A stretch of 32,006 bases of DNA, taken from positions 1 to 32,006 of IMG/VR virus record IMGVR_UViG_3300037587_000334, one strand, 5' to 3'. The stretch's first letter is position 1. The number at the start of each line of letters is the position of its first letter. The notes below the pieces were generated by a model. It ran no database searches and had not been told where the DNA came from. It saw only the letters and a program-made list of their open reading frames with translations. Position numbers and translations under genes: made by a program. The DNA comes from a virus. Shown in pieces: positions 1 to 8,240 of the stretch.

Positions 1-987
1 GTACCAGACGCCGAAGGTACAGAGGTAATCTATGAGTCAACAGCCAACGGTATAGGCAACTTCTTTCATGAACAGTGGAAGCTTGCAGAGAAAGGGTTGT
101 CAGAGTTTCAGGCTATCTTCGTGCCCTGGTTCTGGCAGTCAGAATACAGGAAGGTACCACCAGAGGATTTCAGCCTCAATGATGAAGAATCAAAGTTAGC
201 ACGGCATTACAAGCTAGATAATGATCAGTTGTTCTGGCGCAGGATGAAGATTGCAGAACTTACAACCGATGGGGTAGATGGCACCAAGGCGTTTAAGCAA
301 GAGTACCCAATGAACGCAGCCGAAGCCTTCCAAGTGTCAGGCGGTGATGGGCTGATAAGCGCCGATACCTGTATGCAAGCAAGGCAGAACCAGGCAAACG
401 GAAATGGCCCCTTGGTTGTAGGGGTTGACCCATCAAGGGGCGGCGACAGGTTTGCGATCATACGCAGGCAAGGGCGCAAGATGTACGGTATGGAGTCATA
501 CATAGGGGAGCAGTGCGACAAGCTAGGAAAGAACGTTGCTATCTGTAAGCGGATACTCGATACAGTGGATGAGTCAGCCCAGAAGAAGCCGGATATGATG
601 TTTATAGACTTCGGAGCGGGTGCTGACATCGTTGATAGGCTGCACGAGCTTGGATACAAAGATAGGGTTAAATCTGTACATTTTGGCTCTACGCCTCTCG
701 ATCCGTTAAAATACAAGAACAAGCGCAATGAGTTATGGGGTGAGATGTCAGCTTGGCTTAATGACGAAAGCTTGCCCCCTAGCATTCCAGATGATGACGA
801 GTTACAAGCCGACTTATGCGCAAGCCCTTACGAAACTGACTCGAACGACAGGAAAGTATTATGGGCAAAAGATAAGATCAAAAGTAAATACGGCTTTAGT
901 CCTGATTACGGTGATGCAGGCGGTTTAACATTTGCTGAGCCGGTGAATATAAATAAAGTGGAACTAAATTTCGCCTCTGAATGGTAA
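1..987 (+). CDS. terL: Terminase large subunit, C-terminal part (5' end outside window)
   Basis: The reading frame is open from base 1, so the N-terminal Walker A/B part of the packaging ATPase lies upstream. Codons 12-17 read ESTANG, like the coupling motif between ATPase and nuclease domains. The nuclease domain follows: VVGVDPSRGG with acidic D143, MFIDFGAGAD with D203, and a third acidic site in SPDYGDAGGLTF near codons 302-305, matching the usual D...D...D metal-binding set of large terminases. It would cut concatemeric DNA and drive it into the procapsid through the portal encoded 4 bases downstream. An internal TTG at 97 is only an apparent start, since the homologous frame continues upstream. 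The family is sure; the packaging type (headful or cos) cannot be told. Confidence 0.95.
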   Translation, partial: VPDAEGTEVIYESTANGIGNFFHEQWKLAEKGLSEFQAIFVPWFWQSEYRKVPPEDFSLNDEESKLARHYKLDNDQLFWRRMKIAELTTDGVDGTKAFKQEYPMNAAEAFQVSGGDGLISADTCMQARQNQANGNGPLVVGVDPSRGGDRFAIIRRQGRKMYGMESYIGEQCDKLGKNVAICKRILDTVDESAQKKPDMMFIDFGAGADIVDRLHELGYKDRVKSVHFGSTPLDPLKYKNKRNELWGEMSAWLNDESLPPSIPDDDELQADLCASPYETDSNDRKVLWAKDKIKSKYGFSPDYGDAGGLTFAEPVNINKVELNFASEW

Positions 988-991
988 CAAC

Positions 992-3058
992 ATGGCAGAC
1001 GACAAAGACAAGACAGACCACGACCTGGCCTTGAAGCGGTTCGGAGTCGTGCAGGACAACGAGAAGAACCAGCGTGAGCTAGGCGTCGAAGATATCCGTT
1101 TTGCTCATACTGAAGATGGGCAATGGGATAACCTGGCCAAGCAGAAGCGGGCCGGTCGCCCTATGTATACCATCAACCGCATTGCAGGCGCTCTCGATCA
1201 AGTGACAGGCGATCAACGGCAGAACCGTACGGATATCAAGGTGCGACCTGTATCGGGTGGTGCTGACGAGGATAGAGCCGACATCTTCAACGGTTTGATT
1301 CGCAACATTGAAGCACAATCCAAAGCATCTAACGCATATGACTCAGCCTTCGATGAGCAGATTGCTGGTGGCTATGGCGGATGGAGAGTCATTACAGAGT
1401 TCAATGATGACGATAGCTTTGAGCAGGACATCAAGATCAAACCTATTGCCTCAGCTACTACATCTCTATGGTTTGATCCATCAGCTAAGGAGTATGACAA
1501 GCGTGATGGAAAGTGGGCGTTCTTAACCACGGAGATGCAACTAGAGGATTTTGAGGAGCAGTTCCCAGACGCAGACCCAACAAGTTTTGATCAGAATGTT
1601 ACAAACCTGCGCTCATGCTCTTGGTTTAACCGCGAAAACAACACAGTCAGAGTTGCGGAGTATTGGGTAAAGAAGCCTATTACCAGGCAGATTGCTTTGA
1701 TGTCTGACGGCCGAGTCATTGACCTTGACGAAGAGAAGGCGGTTATTGATGAGTTGGCCCTTGAAGGCGTGACGATTGAGCGAGAGCGTTCGGTTGATTC
1801 GTTCCGTGTAGAAATGCGCAAGATGAACGGATCAGGCTTTATTTCTAAGGCCCAAAAGTGGGCAGGTAAGTACATCCCGTTGATTCCACTGTTCGGCAAG
1901 GTCACAGAGATTGAGGGTCAAACGTTTGTACGTGGATTGGTACGCTTTGCAAAAGACCCGGCACGGATCTACAACTACACAACATCGGCGAAGGTCGAGA
2001 CAACTGCACTCACACCTAAAGATCCTTACTGGTTGACTACTAAGCAGGCAGAAGGCCACACGGATCAGATGGAAACCTTCAACACGCAAAACCATCCGTT
2101 CATGCTCTACAACCCAGACCCTGACGCGCCAGGCTCGCCACAGCGAAGCGGGGCGCCATCGGTACAGCAAGCGATGATGGAGCAGACAGCACAGGCAGAG
2201 GGCGATATACACGCCACTACAGGCATCTATCCGCCGGCACTAGGCAACGCTCCGCAACTACTGAGTGAGAAGTCAGTTATATCTCAGGCTCAGAAGGGTG
2301 AGCGAGGATCGTTTATATTTGTTGATAACCTTGGCAAGTCCATCGAGTACACAGGCGAGATACTCGTTGACCTGATCCCTAAGATCTACGACACAGAGCG
2401 GATTGTTCGGGTTATGAATATCGACGGATCCAGCGAAGAGGTACAGATTAACCAAGAGTCTCTTGACAATTTCAATCAGCCGATCATTGACGAACAGACC
2501 GGAGATCAGGTGATTGTTAACGATCTGTCCACTGGTAAATATGACGTAGTGATAGAGACGGGGCCTGCATTTGATACCCAGCGCCAGGAGTCAGCATCGC
2601 AACTGATTGAACTGGCTAACGGTAATCCTATCTTCGGAGAGGTTGCCATTGACCTGATTGCTAAGAACTTGAACATCTTGGAGAACGACGAGCTAACCAA
2701 GCGTGTTAGACGCCTGATGATTCAGAAAGGTCTGGTTGATCCTACTGAGGAGGAGATTGAGGAGTTAGGGCTTAATAAGCCACAAGCGCCAGATCCACAG
2801 CAGGCAGCTATCACTGACAATATCAACATGCAGACAGAAGACCTGATTAGCAACATCGAGAACAAAGATGCCAAGACGCAGCAGATTCTAATGCAAGCAC
2901 AGGGCGAGACGATCAAGACCTACAAGACGCTGATTGAAGCATACAAAGCACAACTGGAGGCAGGTATACCGCTTGGGATTGATGATCACAATATTAGGAA
3001 AGACCAACAAGCGCTGGTGGAGTTAGGACAAGATGGGGTTGTCTTGCCACAGCAATAA
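992..3058 (+). CDS. Portal protein, P22 gp1-like
   Basis: A 688-residue acidic protein directly after the terminase, close to the 725 residues of the P22 portal. The N-terminus contains the sequence AGRPMYTINRIAGALDQVTG followed by a QNR element, typical of P22-type portals (established family pattern, recognised from memory). The C-terminal third is rich in Q, E and K and ends in a likely helical region, as in the barrel of long P22-like portals. It would form the dodecameric ring at the capsid vertex that docks the terminase and later the gp4-like adaptor. Shine-Dalgarno complementarity before the ATG is poor, so coupling to the terminase stop 4 bases upstream is likely. Confidence 0.93.
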   Translation: MADDKDKTDHDLALKRFGVVQDNEKNQRELGVEDIRFAHTEDGQWDNLAKQKRAGRPMYTINRIAGALDQVTGDQRQNRTDIKVRPVSGGADEDRADIFNGLIRNIEAQSKASNAYDSAFDEQIAGGYGGWRVITEFNDDDSFEQDIKIKPIASATTSLWFDPSAKEYDKRDGKWAFLTTEMQLEDFEEQFPDADPTSFDQNVTNLRSCSWFNRENNTVRVAEYWVKKPITRQIALMSDGRVIDLDEEKAVIDELALEGVTIERERSVDSFRVEMRKMNGSGFISKAQKWAGKYIPLIPLFGKVTEIEGQTFVRGLVRFAKDPARIYNYTTSAKVETTALTPKDPYWLTTKQAEGHTDQMETFNTQNHPFMLYNPDPDAPGSPQRSGAPSVQQAMMEQTAQAEGDIHATTGIYPPALGNAPQLLSEKSVISQAQKGERGSFIFVDNLGKSIEYTGEILVDLIPKIYDTERIVRVMNIDGSSEEVQINQESLDNFNQPIIDEQTGDQVIVNDLSTGKYDVVIETGPAFDTQRQESASQLIELANGNPIFGEVAIDLIAKNLNILENDELTKRVRRLMIQKGLVDPTEEEIEELGLNKPQAPDPQQAAITDNINMQTEDLISNIENKDAKTQQILMQAQGETIKTYKTLIEAYKAQLEAGIPLGIDDHNIRKDQQALVELGQDGVVLPQQ

Positions 3059-3068
3059 ATAAAATTTA

Positions 3069-3077
3069 TGGTATAAT
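3069..3077 (+). promoter_or_regulatory. Extended -10 promoter candidate before scaffold gene
   Basis: TGGTATAAT gives a perfect TATAAT with the TGn extension, in an AT-rich gap of 81 bases between portal and scaffold. The nearest -35-like TTGCCA (3044-3049) is 22 bases away, too far for normal spacing, so this would have to act as an extended -10 promoter. An internal promoter here could raise scaffold and coat expression over the upstream genes. Inference only. Confidence 0.45.
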
Positions 3078-3139
3078 TATCGGCAACAAGGTTTACGTTA
3101 TACCTCAAATAACGGCTGAGACTCTTAGAGGCTATTCAA

Positions 3140-3952
3140 ATGACAGAAGCTGCACAGGCTGGAGAACACGACATCTTTGCGAATGACACACAAGCTGAGC
3201 CAGAAGTTGAGGCGCAACCTGAAGTCCAAGCGGAGGCGGTCGTAGGGGACGGTCAGGCCGAATCAGCACCGGCAGAAAAGAAAGGCCTTGAACGTGAAGC
3301 CTTTGACTCTGAAGGCAATCCTATTGATTTAACTGAGCTTGCTCAAAGTAGGATCAACAAGGTAACGGCTGATAAGTACGGAGAGAAACGACGAGCTGAC
3401 GCGCTACAAGAAAGGCTTGAAGCCTTAGAAGCGCAACAGCCGGTAGTTACTCAAACAACTAGCGTAGAGCCTACGTTAGAAAGCTGTGACCACGACGAGG
3501 AGAAGTTCTACACCGCGTTGATGGATTATAAGCTTGACAAGCGTATGGCGCAGTTACAGGCACAACAGGGACAATCAACGGAACAAGCACGGGTAACGGC
3601 AATCAACAAGAGCTTTGATGCTCAAGTCGCAGCCATCGTAGAGACTAAACCTGACTATCAGGAAGTCATTGCAAACGTGCCGACATTGCCGAATGAGACT
3701 CTGCAAACTGTTATGTCAATGGACAACGGAGCGGATATCGCATATTACCTCGGCAAGCATTTGGATGTTGCTGATGAGATTGCTTCCGCAAGTCCGATAA
3801 TGGCTGCAATGCGTCTGGGTGAGATTCGTGCACAATTGGCCAATGGTAAACCAAAACCAAAACATAGTGCAGCGCCTGATCCAATCGACCCAATTTCTGC
3901 TGGTGGTAAGATCGCAAGCGAGCGAGGGCCGAAGGGTGCAACATTTGAATAA
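3140..3952 (+). CDS. Scaffolding protein (P22 gp8-like by position)
   Basis: A 270-residue, highly charged protein between portal and coat, the invariant position of the scaffold in P22-like phages (P22 scaffold: 303 residues). The first 60 residues are Glu/Ala/Gln rich and acidic, the middle (about 90-150) is likely coiled coil, and a short basic stretch KPKPKH occurs near residues 238-243, a plausible coat-binding site like the basic C-terminal end of P22 scaffold. No catalytic motif. The function comes from position and composition, not from motif recognition. GAGG lies 8 bases before the ATG. It would direct procapsid assembly and leave before DNA packaging. Confidence 0.8.
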   Translation: MTEAAQAGEHDIFANDTQAEPEVEAQPEVQAEAVVGDGQAESAPAEKKGLEREAFDSEGNPIDLTELAQSRINKVTADKYGEKRRADALQERLEALEAQQPVVTQTTSVEPTLESCDHDEEKFYTALMDYKLDKRMAQLQAQQGQSTEQARVTAINKSFDAQVAAIVETKPDYQEVIANVPTLPNETLQTVMSMDNGADIAYYLGKHLDVADEIASASPIMAAMRLGEIRAQLANGKPKPKHSAAPDPIDPISAGGKIASERGPKGATFE

Positions 3953-3963
3953 AGGAACATCCC

Positions 3964-5241
3964 ATGCCTAACAATTTTGACAGTAACTTCACGCGGAAAC
4001 TAGCCCGCGTGTTTTTGGAGAAGTTCGAAAGTAAGCGGGTGATGTCTAAGAACGTAGACACCCAGCTTCTTCAAGGTCGTTTCGCCCCTGACACTGGTGA
4101 TACGGTAGACTTTAAACGCCCAACTGACTACACCAGCAAGCGTACTCCTGACGGTGACGTTTCGGGAGAAACAAAGAACAGCATCATCACAGGCAAAGCC
4201 TCTGGTGTTGTTCAGGATTACTTCACTGTATTTGTTGATTACGACGAAGCAGACGAAGCGATCAAAATGGATCAGCTTGATGAGCTGCTTGCACCTATGG
4301 CGACTCGGATCGTTACGGATCTAGAGCTTGATTTTGCTAGCTTTATGCTCAAGAACACGGCACTCCTTGCGGGTACTGTGGGTACTGCAGCAGATACCTG
4401 GGATGATATCGCTGAAGCAGGCGCTATGATGGAGGCGACCGGCGTGCCACAGGATGGCGATTGGATGTATGCGGTCAACCCGTTTACCCAGCGGAAACTT
4501 GCTAGCACCAACCGTAGCCTCGGCGCTGGCGGTGTAGCTGGAAGTCTGGTCAAGGACGCTGTAGACAAGGCGATCATTGCCGACAACTTTGCAGGCATGA
4601 AGGTTATGACTGCGACAACTCTGGCTAGCTATAACACTCAAGTAGGCGCTGACCGCGCGGGCACCTTGTCCGGCAACCCCGATGTCACTTATGTGACGGC
4701 CAAGGACACAATGACTCAGGTTCTGCCTGTAACAGCGTTCCAGGCTAACTTAGTTGTTAAGGCTGGTGAAACAATCCAGATCACGGGCCGTAACCGTCTC
4801 AACTTGTCTACCCGTAAAGTCGTTCTTGATGAGACTGGTGCGGTTGTTGTGTGGACTGCAACGGTCACAACCGACGTGACTCTTGGAGGGGCTGGTGAAG
4901 GTAATATCACCGTTACCGGGCCAGCGATCTTTGAGTCAGGTGGTCAGTACAACACGACCGACACAGCGGCAGTTAGTGGCGACGTAGTAACCCTTCTGGG
5001 TGCTGCAAATACCATCATACAGCCGAACCTATTCTGGCATAAGCAAGCCTTCTCTATCGGCTCTGTACCGATTAAGAAGCTGCACTCCACTGATACCCTG
5101 GCGACCACCGAGGACGGCTTGCAGTTCCGTGTCTCGAAAGGCGTCGGCTTCTTGGAGAACAACCAGAAGGTTCGTTTCGACTTCCGTCCGGCTTATGCGG
5201 CACTGAACCAGTTCTTCGCTGGTCAGGGCTTCGGCTCTTAA
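3964..5241 (+). CDS. Major capsid (coat) protein, Sf6/CUS-3 gp5-like
   Basis: 425 residues, near the usual length of P22-group coats. The N-terminus MPNN-DSN, then VDTQLLQGRF, TGDTVDFKRP, RTPDGDVSG and RIVTDLE match the pattern I remember for Sf6/CUS-3 coat proteins. The central part (about 225-330, rich in V, T and G) corresponds to the inserted I-domain, and the C-terminus has a PNLFWHKQAFSIGSVPI-KLHS block, also conserved in Sf6. It forms the HK97-fold icosahedral shell with the upstream scaffold. AAAGGA lies 7 bases before the ATG. A terminator hairpin follows at once, as expected for a strongly expressed gene. Confidence 0.95.
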   Translation: MPNNFDSNFTRKLARVFLEKFESKRVMSKNVDTQLLQGRFAPDTGDTVDFKRPTDYTSKRTPDGDVSGETKNSIITGKASGVVQDYFTVFVDYDEADEAIKMDQLDELLAPMATRIVTDLELDFASFMLKNTALLAGTVGTAADTWDDIAEAGAMMEATGVPQDGDWMYAVNPFTQRKLASTNRSLGAGGVAGSLVKDAVDKAIIADNFAGMKVMTATTLASYNTQVGADRAGTLSGNPDVTYVTAKDTMTQVLPVTAFQANLVVKAGETIQITGRNRLNLSTRKVVLDETGAVVVWTATVTTDVTLGGAGEGNITVTGPAIFESGGQYNTTDTAAVSGDVVTLLGAANTIIQPNLFWHKQAFSIGSVPIKKLHSTDTLATTEDGLQFRVSKGVGFLENNQKVRFDFRPAYAALNQFFAGQGFGS

Positions 5242-5253
5242 TAACCCAATAAT

Positions 5254-5280
5254 CCCCGTTTCGGCGGGGCTTTCTCTCTT
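5254..5280 (+). terminator. Rho-independent terminator after coat gene
   Basis: CCCCG (5254-5258) pairs with CGGGG (5265-5269) across a 6-base loop and is followed by CTTTCTCTCTT, a broken T tract. It lies 12 bases after the coat stop codon and just before the Shine-Dalgarno of the next gene. The stem is short, so it probably attenuates rather than fully stops read-through into the remaining late genes. Confidence 0.65.
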
Positions 5281-5292
5281 GAGGATAAGAAA

Positions 5293-5829
5293 ATGGCTTT
5301 TGATTCTACTGGTTTAAAAGCAATGGGTGGCAAAGGTAAAGCCTTTGATAAGGGTAAGATGTTTGCTTATACAACCTCCGATGCGATGGCAACGGTGCGA
5401 GCCTCTGGGTATTTCGATGGTATCTCATCCGAATTGGATGCTGAGTATTTCATTGCGGTGAAGGCATCAGACGGCGTGAGTCTTTTAGCGCTAACGCGAG
5501 ACTCTACCGGGCTGATTCTTACCACCGACACGAACATCCAGGCAATCACTGGTGCTGGCGCTGTTGATGTTATCACCGGCGTGACTCAGTTCACCTCTGA
5601 CGGTGCAGCACAGGCATTGACTATCGCAGATGGGTATATTGGCCAACGAAAGATCGTTGTTCATGTAGTTGATGGAGGTAGTGGCGTACTAACCCCGGCG
5701 AATGGACTTGGGTACTCGACTATCACTTTCACGACTGCTGGCGAAGCTGTTGAGTTGATGTTCCTAGCAGGTGGATGGGCAGTAATCGGGTTTGGCGGCC
5801 TCACCGCTACACTACCGGCTATCGCTTAA
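5293..5829 (+). CDS. Putative capsid decoration or minor virion protein
   Basis: 178 residues, not part of the P22 core order. The N-terminus (GLKAMGGKGKA, MFAYTTSDAMATV, then ASGYF) resembles a group of small phage proteins often encoded right after coat genes, recognised from memory and without a named family. The rest is rich in T, V, G and A, predicted mostly beta, with no membrane segment or catalytic motif. It sits between two terminator-like hairpins, so it may be expressed at a level separate from coat and tail genes. GAGGA lies 7 bases before the ATG. A surface decoration or cement role is an inference from position and composition. Confidence 0.7.
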   Translation: MAFDSTGLKAMGGKGKAFDKGKMFAYTTSDAMATVRASGYFDGISSELDAEYFIAVKASDGVSLLALTRDSTGLILTTDTNIQAITGAGAVDVITGVTQFTSDGAAQALTIADGYIGQRKIVVHVVDGGSGVLTPANGLGYSTITFTTAGEAVELMFLAGGWAVIGFGGLTATLPAIA

Positions 5830-5847
5830 TTGGCACCATAACCAATC

Positions 5848-5872
5848 AAGGGGCTTCGGCCCCTTCGTTCTG
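5848..5872 (+). terminator. TTCG-loop terminator hairpin
   Basis: AAGGGGC (5848-5854) pairs with GCCCCTT (5859-5865) around a TTCG tetraloop, a very stable 7-bp stem. The following CGTTCTG is a poor T tract, so it may act as a partial terminator or as an RNA-stabilising hairpin. It lies 19 bases after the stop of the preceding gene. Confidence 0.6.
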
Positions 5873-5891
5873 ACTGATGAGTGATAAACCA

Positions 5892-6029
5892 ATGAGTGAT
5901 AAACCTAAATTTACGATCTGGGTAAAAGAGAACAAGACCGAGATCAAGTTAAACGACGCGCCCGCAACGATTGCCCAAGCGAAAGCGAATGGCTGGAAAC
6001 GTAAAGCAGGCCGTAAAGCAGCGGAATAG
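5892..6029 (+). CDS. Small basic hypothetical protein
   Basis: 45 residues, lysine rich (C-terminal WKRKAGRKAAE), no membrane segment. The start is ambiguous: a 15-bp direct repeat duplicates the start region, giving an in-frame ATG at 5877 (50 residues, beginning MSDKPMSDKP) and another at 5892. Neither has a good Shine-Dalgarno. It lies between the decoration-like gene and the gp4-like adaptor gene in the same direction. No family recognised; a minor head or DNA-contacting role is possible from its charge, but this is a guess. Confidence 0.6.
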   Translation: MSDKPKFTIWVKENKTEIKLNDAPATIAQAKANGWKRKAGRKAAE

Positions 6030-6035
6030 AGCACA

Positions 6036-6054
6036 GCCCGAGCCATTATCGGGC
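6036..6054 (+). other. Intergenic hairpin before gp4-like gene
   Basis: GCCCGA (6036-6041) pairs with TCGGGC (6049-6054) over a 7-base loop. There is no T tract, so this is probably an RNA-stabilising or processing hairpin rather than a terminator. Confidence 0.4.
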
Positions 6055-6073
6055 ACTAGCACAGGGTTCTAGC

Positions 6074-6508
6074 ATGGCTACAGCACAGTATTTCGTAGAC
6101 AGGGCGATGTCTAGAGTCGGGATCAAGACAGCAGAGATAAGCCTTGAGCCGCCAGAGGCGCAAACAGGGCTTGATCTGCTTAACGATATGATGAGTTCAT
6201 GGGAGGTTGTGCGGCCTATTGGGTTTGTGGCAGCAGAAAATCTAGACGCTGCTGTCCGCATCCCGAGGTTTGCGTTCGGAGCCGTGGTAGACAACCTCGC
6301 AATTCTTATTGCACCAGAATTTCAGAAGGCTGTCAGTGTCGAGCTAGCGGCCACGGCGCGCGGTCTAAAAGACGACATGCGCACGGCGTTAGTTAAAATC
6401 AAACGTGTACAATACCCGTCAACACTGCCAACAGGATCAGGCAACCAGTGTCATGATTCGTTTTTGGATGATCGGTTCTTTCCTGCTGACATAGAGAAGA
6501 ACTTCTAA
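6074..6508 (+). CDS. Head-to-tail adaptor, P22 gp4-like
   Basis: 144 residues against 166 in P22 gp4. It keeps the hallmark YPSTLPTGSGNQ near the C-terminus (P22: YPSRMPTGSGN) and VVDNLAILIAPEF (P22: VFHNLACRIAPDY). An N-terminal helix holds the conserved ALxxLG-like and EPPEAQTGLDLLNDMMSSW segments. It would form a ring below the portal, closing the packaged head and giving the platform for tailspikes and gp10. The stop overlaps the next start as TAATG, so the two tail-machine proteins are probably translationally coupled, fitting their joint assembly. Confidence 0.9.
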   Translation: MATAQYFVDRAMSRVGIKTAEISLEPPEAQTGLDLLNDMMSSWEVVRPIGFVAAENLDAAVRIPRFAFGAVVDNLAILIAPEFQKAVSVELAATARGLKDDMRTALVKIKRVQYPSTLPTGSGNQCHDSFLDDRFFPADIEKNF

Positions 6509-7980
6509 TGCCGCGCGTACCCTTAGAGATAGGCACAGGATTCTATCAGAGCGCGTCTCTGCCCTTATCTGCTCAAAGGTGTATCAACCTATACCCTGTC
6601 ATCCCTCAAGCCACAGCGTTAAACCAGCGCTCTCTGTTCGGCTGTCCTGGCACTAAGACACATCCGACTACCGGCGCAACTATTACGGGCTCTAATCGTG
6701 GCTCGCAAGTCATGAAGGGGGTTGGTTATTTTATTAACGGATCACGGCTTTATTCTGTGACTACCGCAGGTGTGGTTGTTGATATCGGCACCGTAACAGG
6801 ATCGGGCAGAGTTTCACTGGCCAACAACGGCCAGTTTCTTGTAATCGTAGCACCAGGCGGAGATGCATTTGCTTATGACAACGTTGCAGACACAATTACT
6901 CAAATCACAGATGTCGATTTCATTACGTCTAGTACAGTCGTCTTTAAAGATGGCTTCTTTGTATTCAGTGCCGCAGATGGCAGCGTGTTTTTCAATTCTG
7001 CCCTCAATGACCCTTTTACATATGACGCGCTCGACTTCGGAACCGCCGAAATCAACCCCGACCGAATAGTAGCCCTACACGTTAACCACAACGAGTTGTT
7101 TGTTGAGGGTGAGAAGACAGGGGAGTTATTCCAGAATATAGGCGGATCAGGTTTCCCGTTTCAGCGCATACCGGGTGCGAATATCCAGAAAGGATGCTAT
7201 GCAAGATTCACGCTTGCAGAGTTTGACAATACGTTTGTATTTGTTGGCGGTGGCGAGAACGAGCAGGCGGCTGTATGGAAGGTGACAGGTTCAAGTTCTG
7301 TGCAGAAGATTTCGACGAGTGCGATTGACAACGCTATTCAGCAGTTTACTGAAGCTGAGATTTCAGCGTCTTTCTCTTGGGTGTACGCAGAGGGCGGCGA
7401 CTTCTTTGTTGGGTTCACGTTTGTAAGCTCTAGAATCCCCTCTAAGACGTTTGTTTATGATGCGACCACCTCAGCACTAGCTGGGCAATCAACATGGCAT
7501 GAGCGGCAGTCTGGAGTCACTGATAATAGGTGGCGGGTTAACTCCATAATGCGGCTAGGTGGCAAGTTGTTAGTTGGTGATCAAATCGATGGCAGAATTG
7601 GCGAGTTGGATTTAGAAACATTTGATGAATATGGAGAGGCTTTATTCTGGCTTAAGTCTACAGCACCATTTTCCAATCAGGGAAAAACATCGTTCTTTGG
7701 CGAAGTAGAGTTATTTATGCAGGCAGGCGTAGGTCTAACGGTCGGCCAAGGTTCTGATCCTGTTGTACGAATGGCGTTCTCAGATGAAGGAGGAGAGCCG
7801 GGAACCTTCTCCAGTGAGTTCAGCCGCAACTATGGTAAAATCGGAAAACGTAAACAGCGCACTATTTGGCGCAGGCAAGGCAATATCCCTAATTCACGAG
7901 TTTTACAATTTAGCGGAACAGACCCAGTTAAGCGCAATATTCTCAAGCTGGAAGCCAACGCAGAAGGAGGCACACAATGA
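6508..7980 (+). CDS. Tail hub / packaged-DNA stabilisation protein, P22 gp10-like
   Basis: 490 residues (P22 gp10: 472). Shared patterns with P22 gp10, from memory, include SGRVSLANNGQ (P22 SGRVSMAHG), an IxxLHVNHNELFVEGEKTGELF block matching the IGIGTWRDFIVCFGSSTIEYF region, QKGCYARF, and a TFVYDATTS segment before a conserved Trp. The predicted fold is an all-beta propeller. It would follow gp4 in the tail and seal the DNA channel. It starts inside the gp4-like stop (TAATG) and ends in an ATGA overlap with the next gene, continuing the coupled run. Confidence 0.88.
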   Translation: MPRVPLEIGTGFYQSASLPLSAQRCINLYPVIPQATALNQRSLFGCPGTKTHPTTGATITGSNRGSQVMKGVGYFINGSRLYSVTTAGVVVDIGTVTGSGRVSLANNGQFLVIVAPGGDAFAYDNVADTITQITDVDFITSSTVVFKDGFFVFSAADGSVFFNSALNDPFTYDALDFGTAEINPDRIVALHVNHNELFVEGEKTGELFQNIGGSGFPFQRIPGANIQKGCYARFTLAEFDNTFVFVGGGENEQAAVWKVTGSSSVQKISTSAIDNAIQQFTEAEISASFSWVYAEGGDFFVGFTFVSSRIPSKTFVYDATTSALAGQSTWHERQSGVTDNRWRVNSIMRLGGKLLVGDQIDGRIGELDLETFDEYGEALFWLKSTAPFSNQGKTSFFGEVELFMQAGVGLTVGQGSDPVVRMAFSDEGGEPGTFSSEFSRNYGKIGKRKQRTIWRRQGNIPNSRVLQFSGTDPVKRNILKLEANAEGGTQ

Positions 7981-8240
7981 CGCACATCATACCTCCTAGA
8001 CGAGGCGAGGTTTTATCCAACAGAGGAATTGGCACCACTCGCTTGATGGAGTATCTAGAGCGGCTGACTGCAACTGTTAACGAATCTTCTGACGCCGTAG
8101 ATGCCTCTATTATCCAGAATCTTTCGGCGGCAGTATCCGCTCTGCAAGAACAAATAGGGTCTGGCCAGCCGTTAACATGGGATTGCGATAGTTTAACGTG
8201 GGATTCTACTGAGTTCACATTTGATATGGATGAGGCGTAA
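7977..8240 (+). CDS. Small virion-associated protein with coiled coil and LTWD repeats
   Basis: 87 residues. Residues 20-62 look like an amphipathic helix or coiled coil (MEYLERLTATVNES through SALQEQIG). The C-terminal part holds an imperfect repeat, PLTWDCDSLTWDS then TEFTFD, typical of short phage tail-module proteins. It begins in ATGA overlap with the gp10-like gene and ends in TAATG overlap with the next. This is where P22 and Sf6 encode the tail needle, so a needle-plug role is possible but not shown. Function unknown. Confidence 0.75.
   Translation: MTHIIPPRRGEVLSNRGIGTTRLMEYLERLTATVNESSDAVDASIIQNLSAAVSALQEQIGSGQPLTWDCDSLTWDSTEFTFDMDEA

Noticed and set aside
225-785. 186-codon antisense open frame opposite the terminase
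   Set aside because: Lies across the conserved nuclease motifs of the real gene; no start signals.
3044-3077. Standard -35/-10 promoter TTGCCA...TATAAT before the scaffold gene
   Set aside because: Spacer of 22 bases is too long; kept only as an extended -10 candidate.
5848-5872. Strong terminator that would split the late operon
   Set aside because: T tract is poor and essential tail genes follow in the same direction without another clear promoter; partial termination is more likely.
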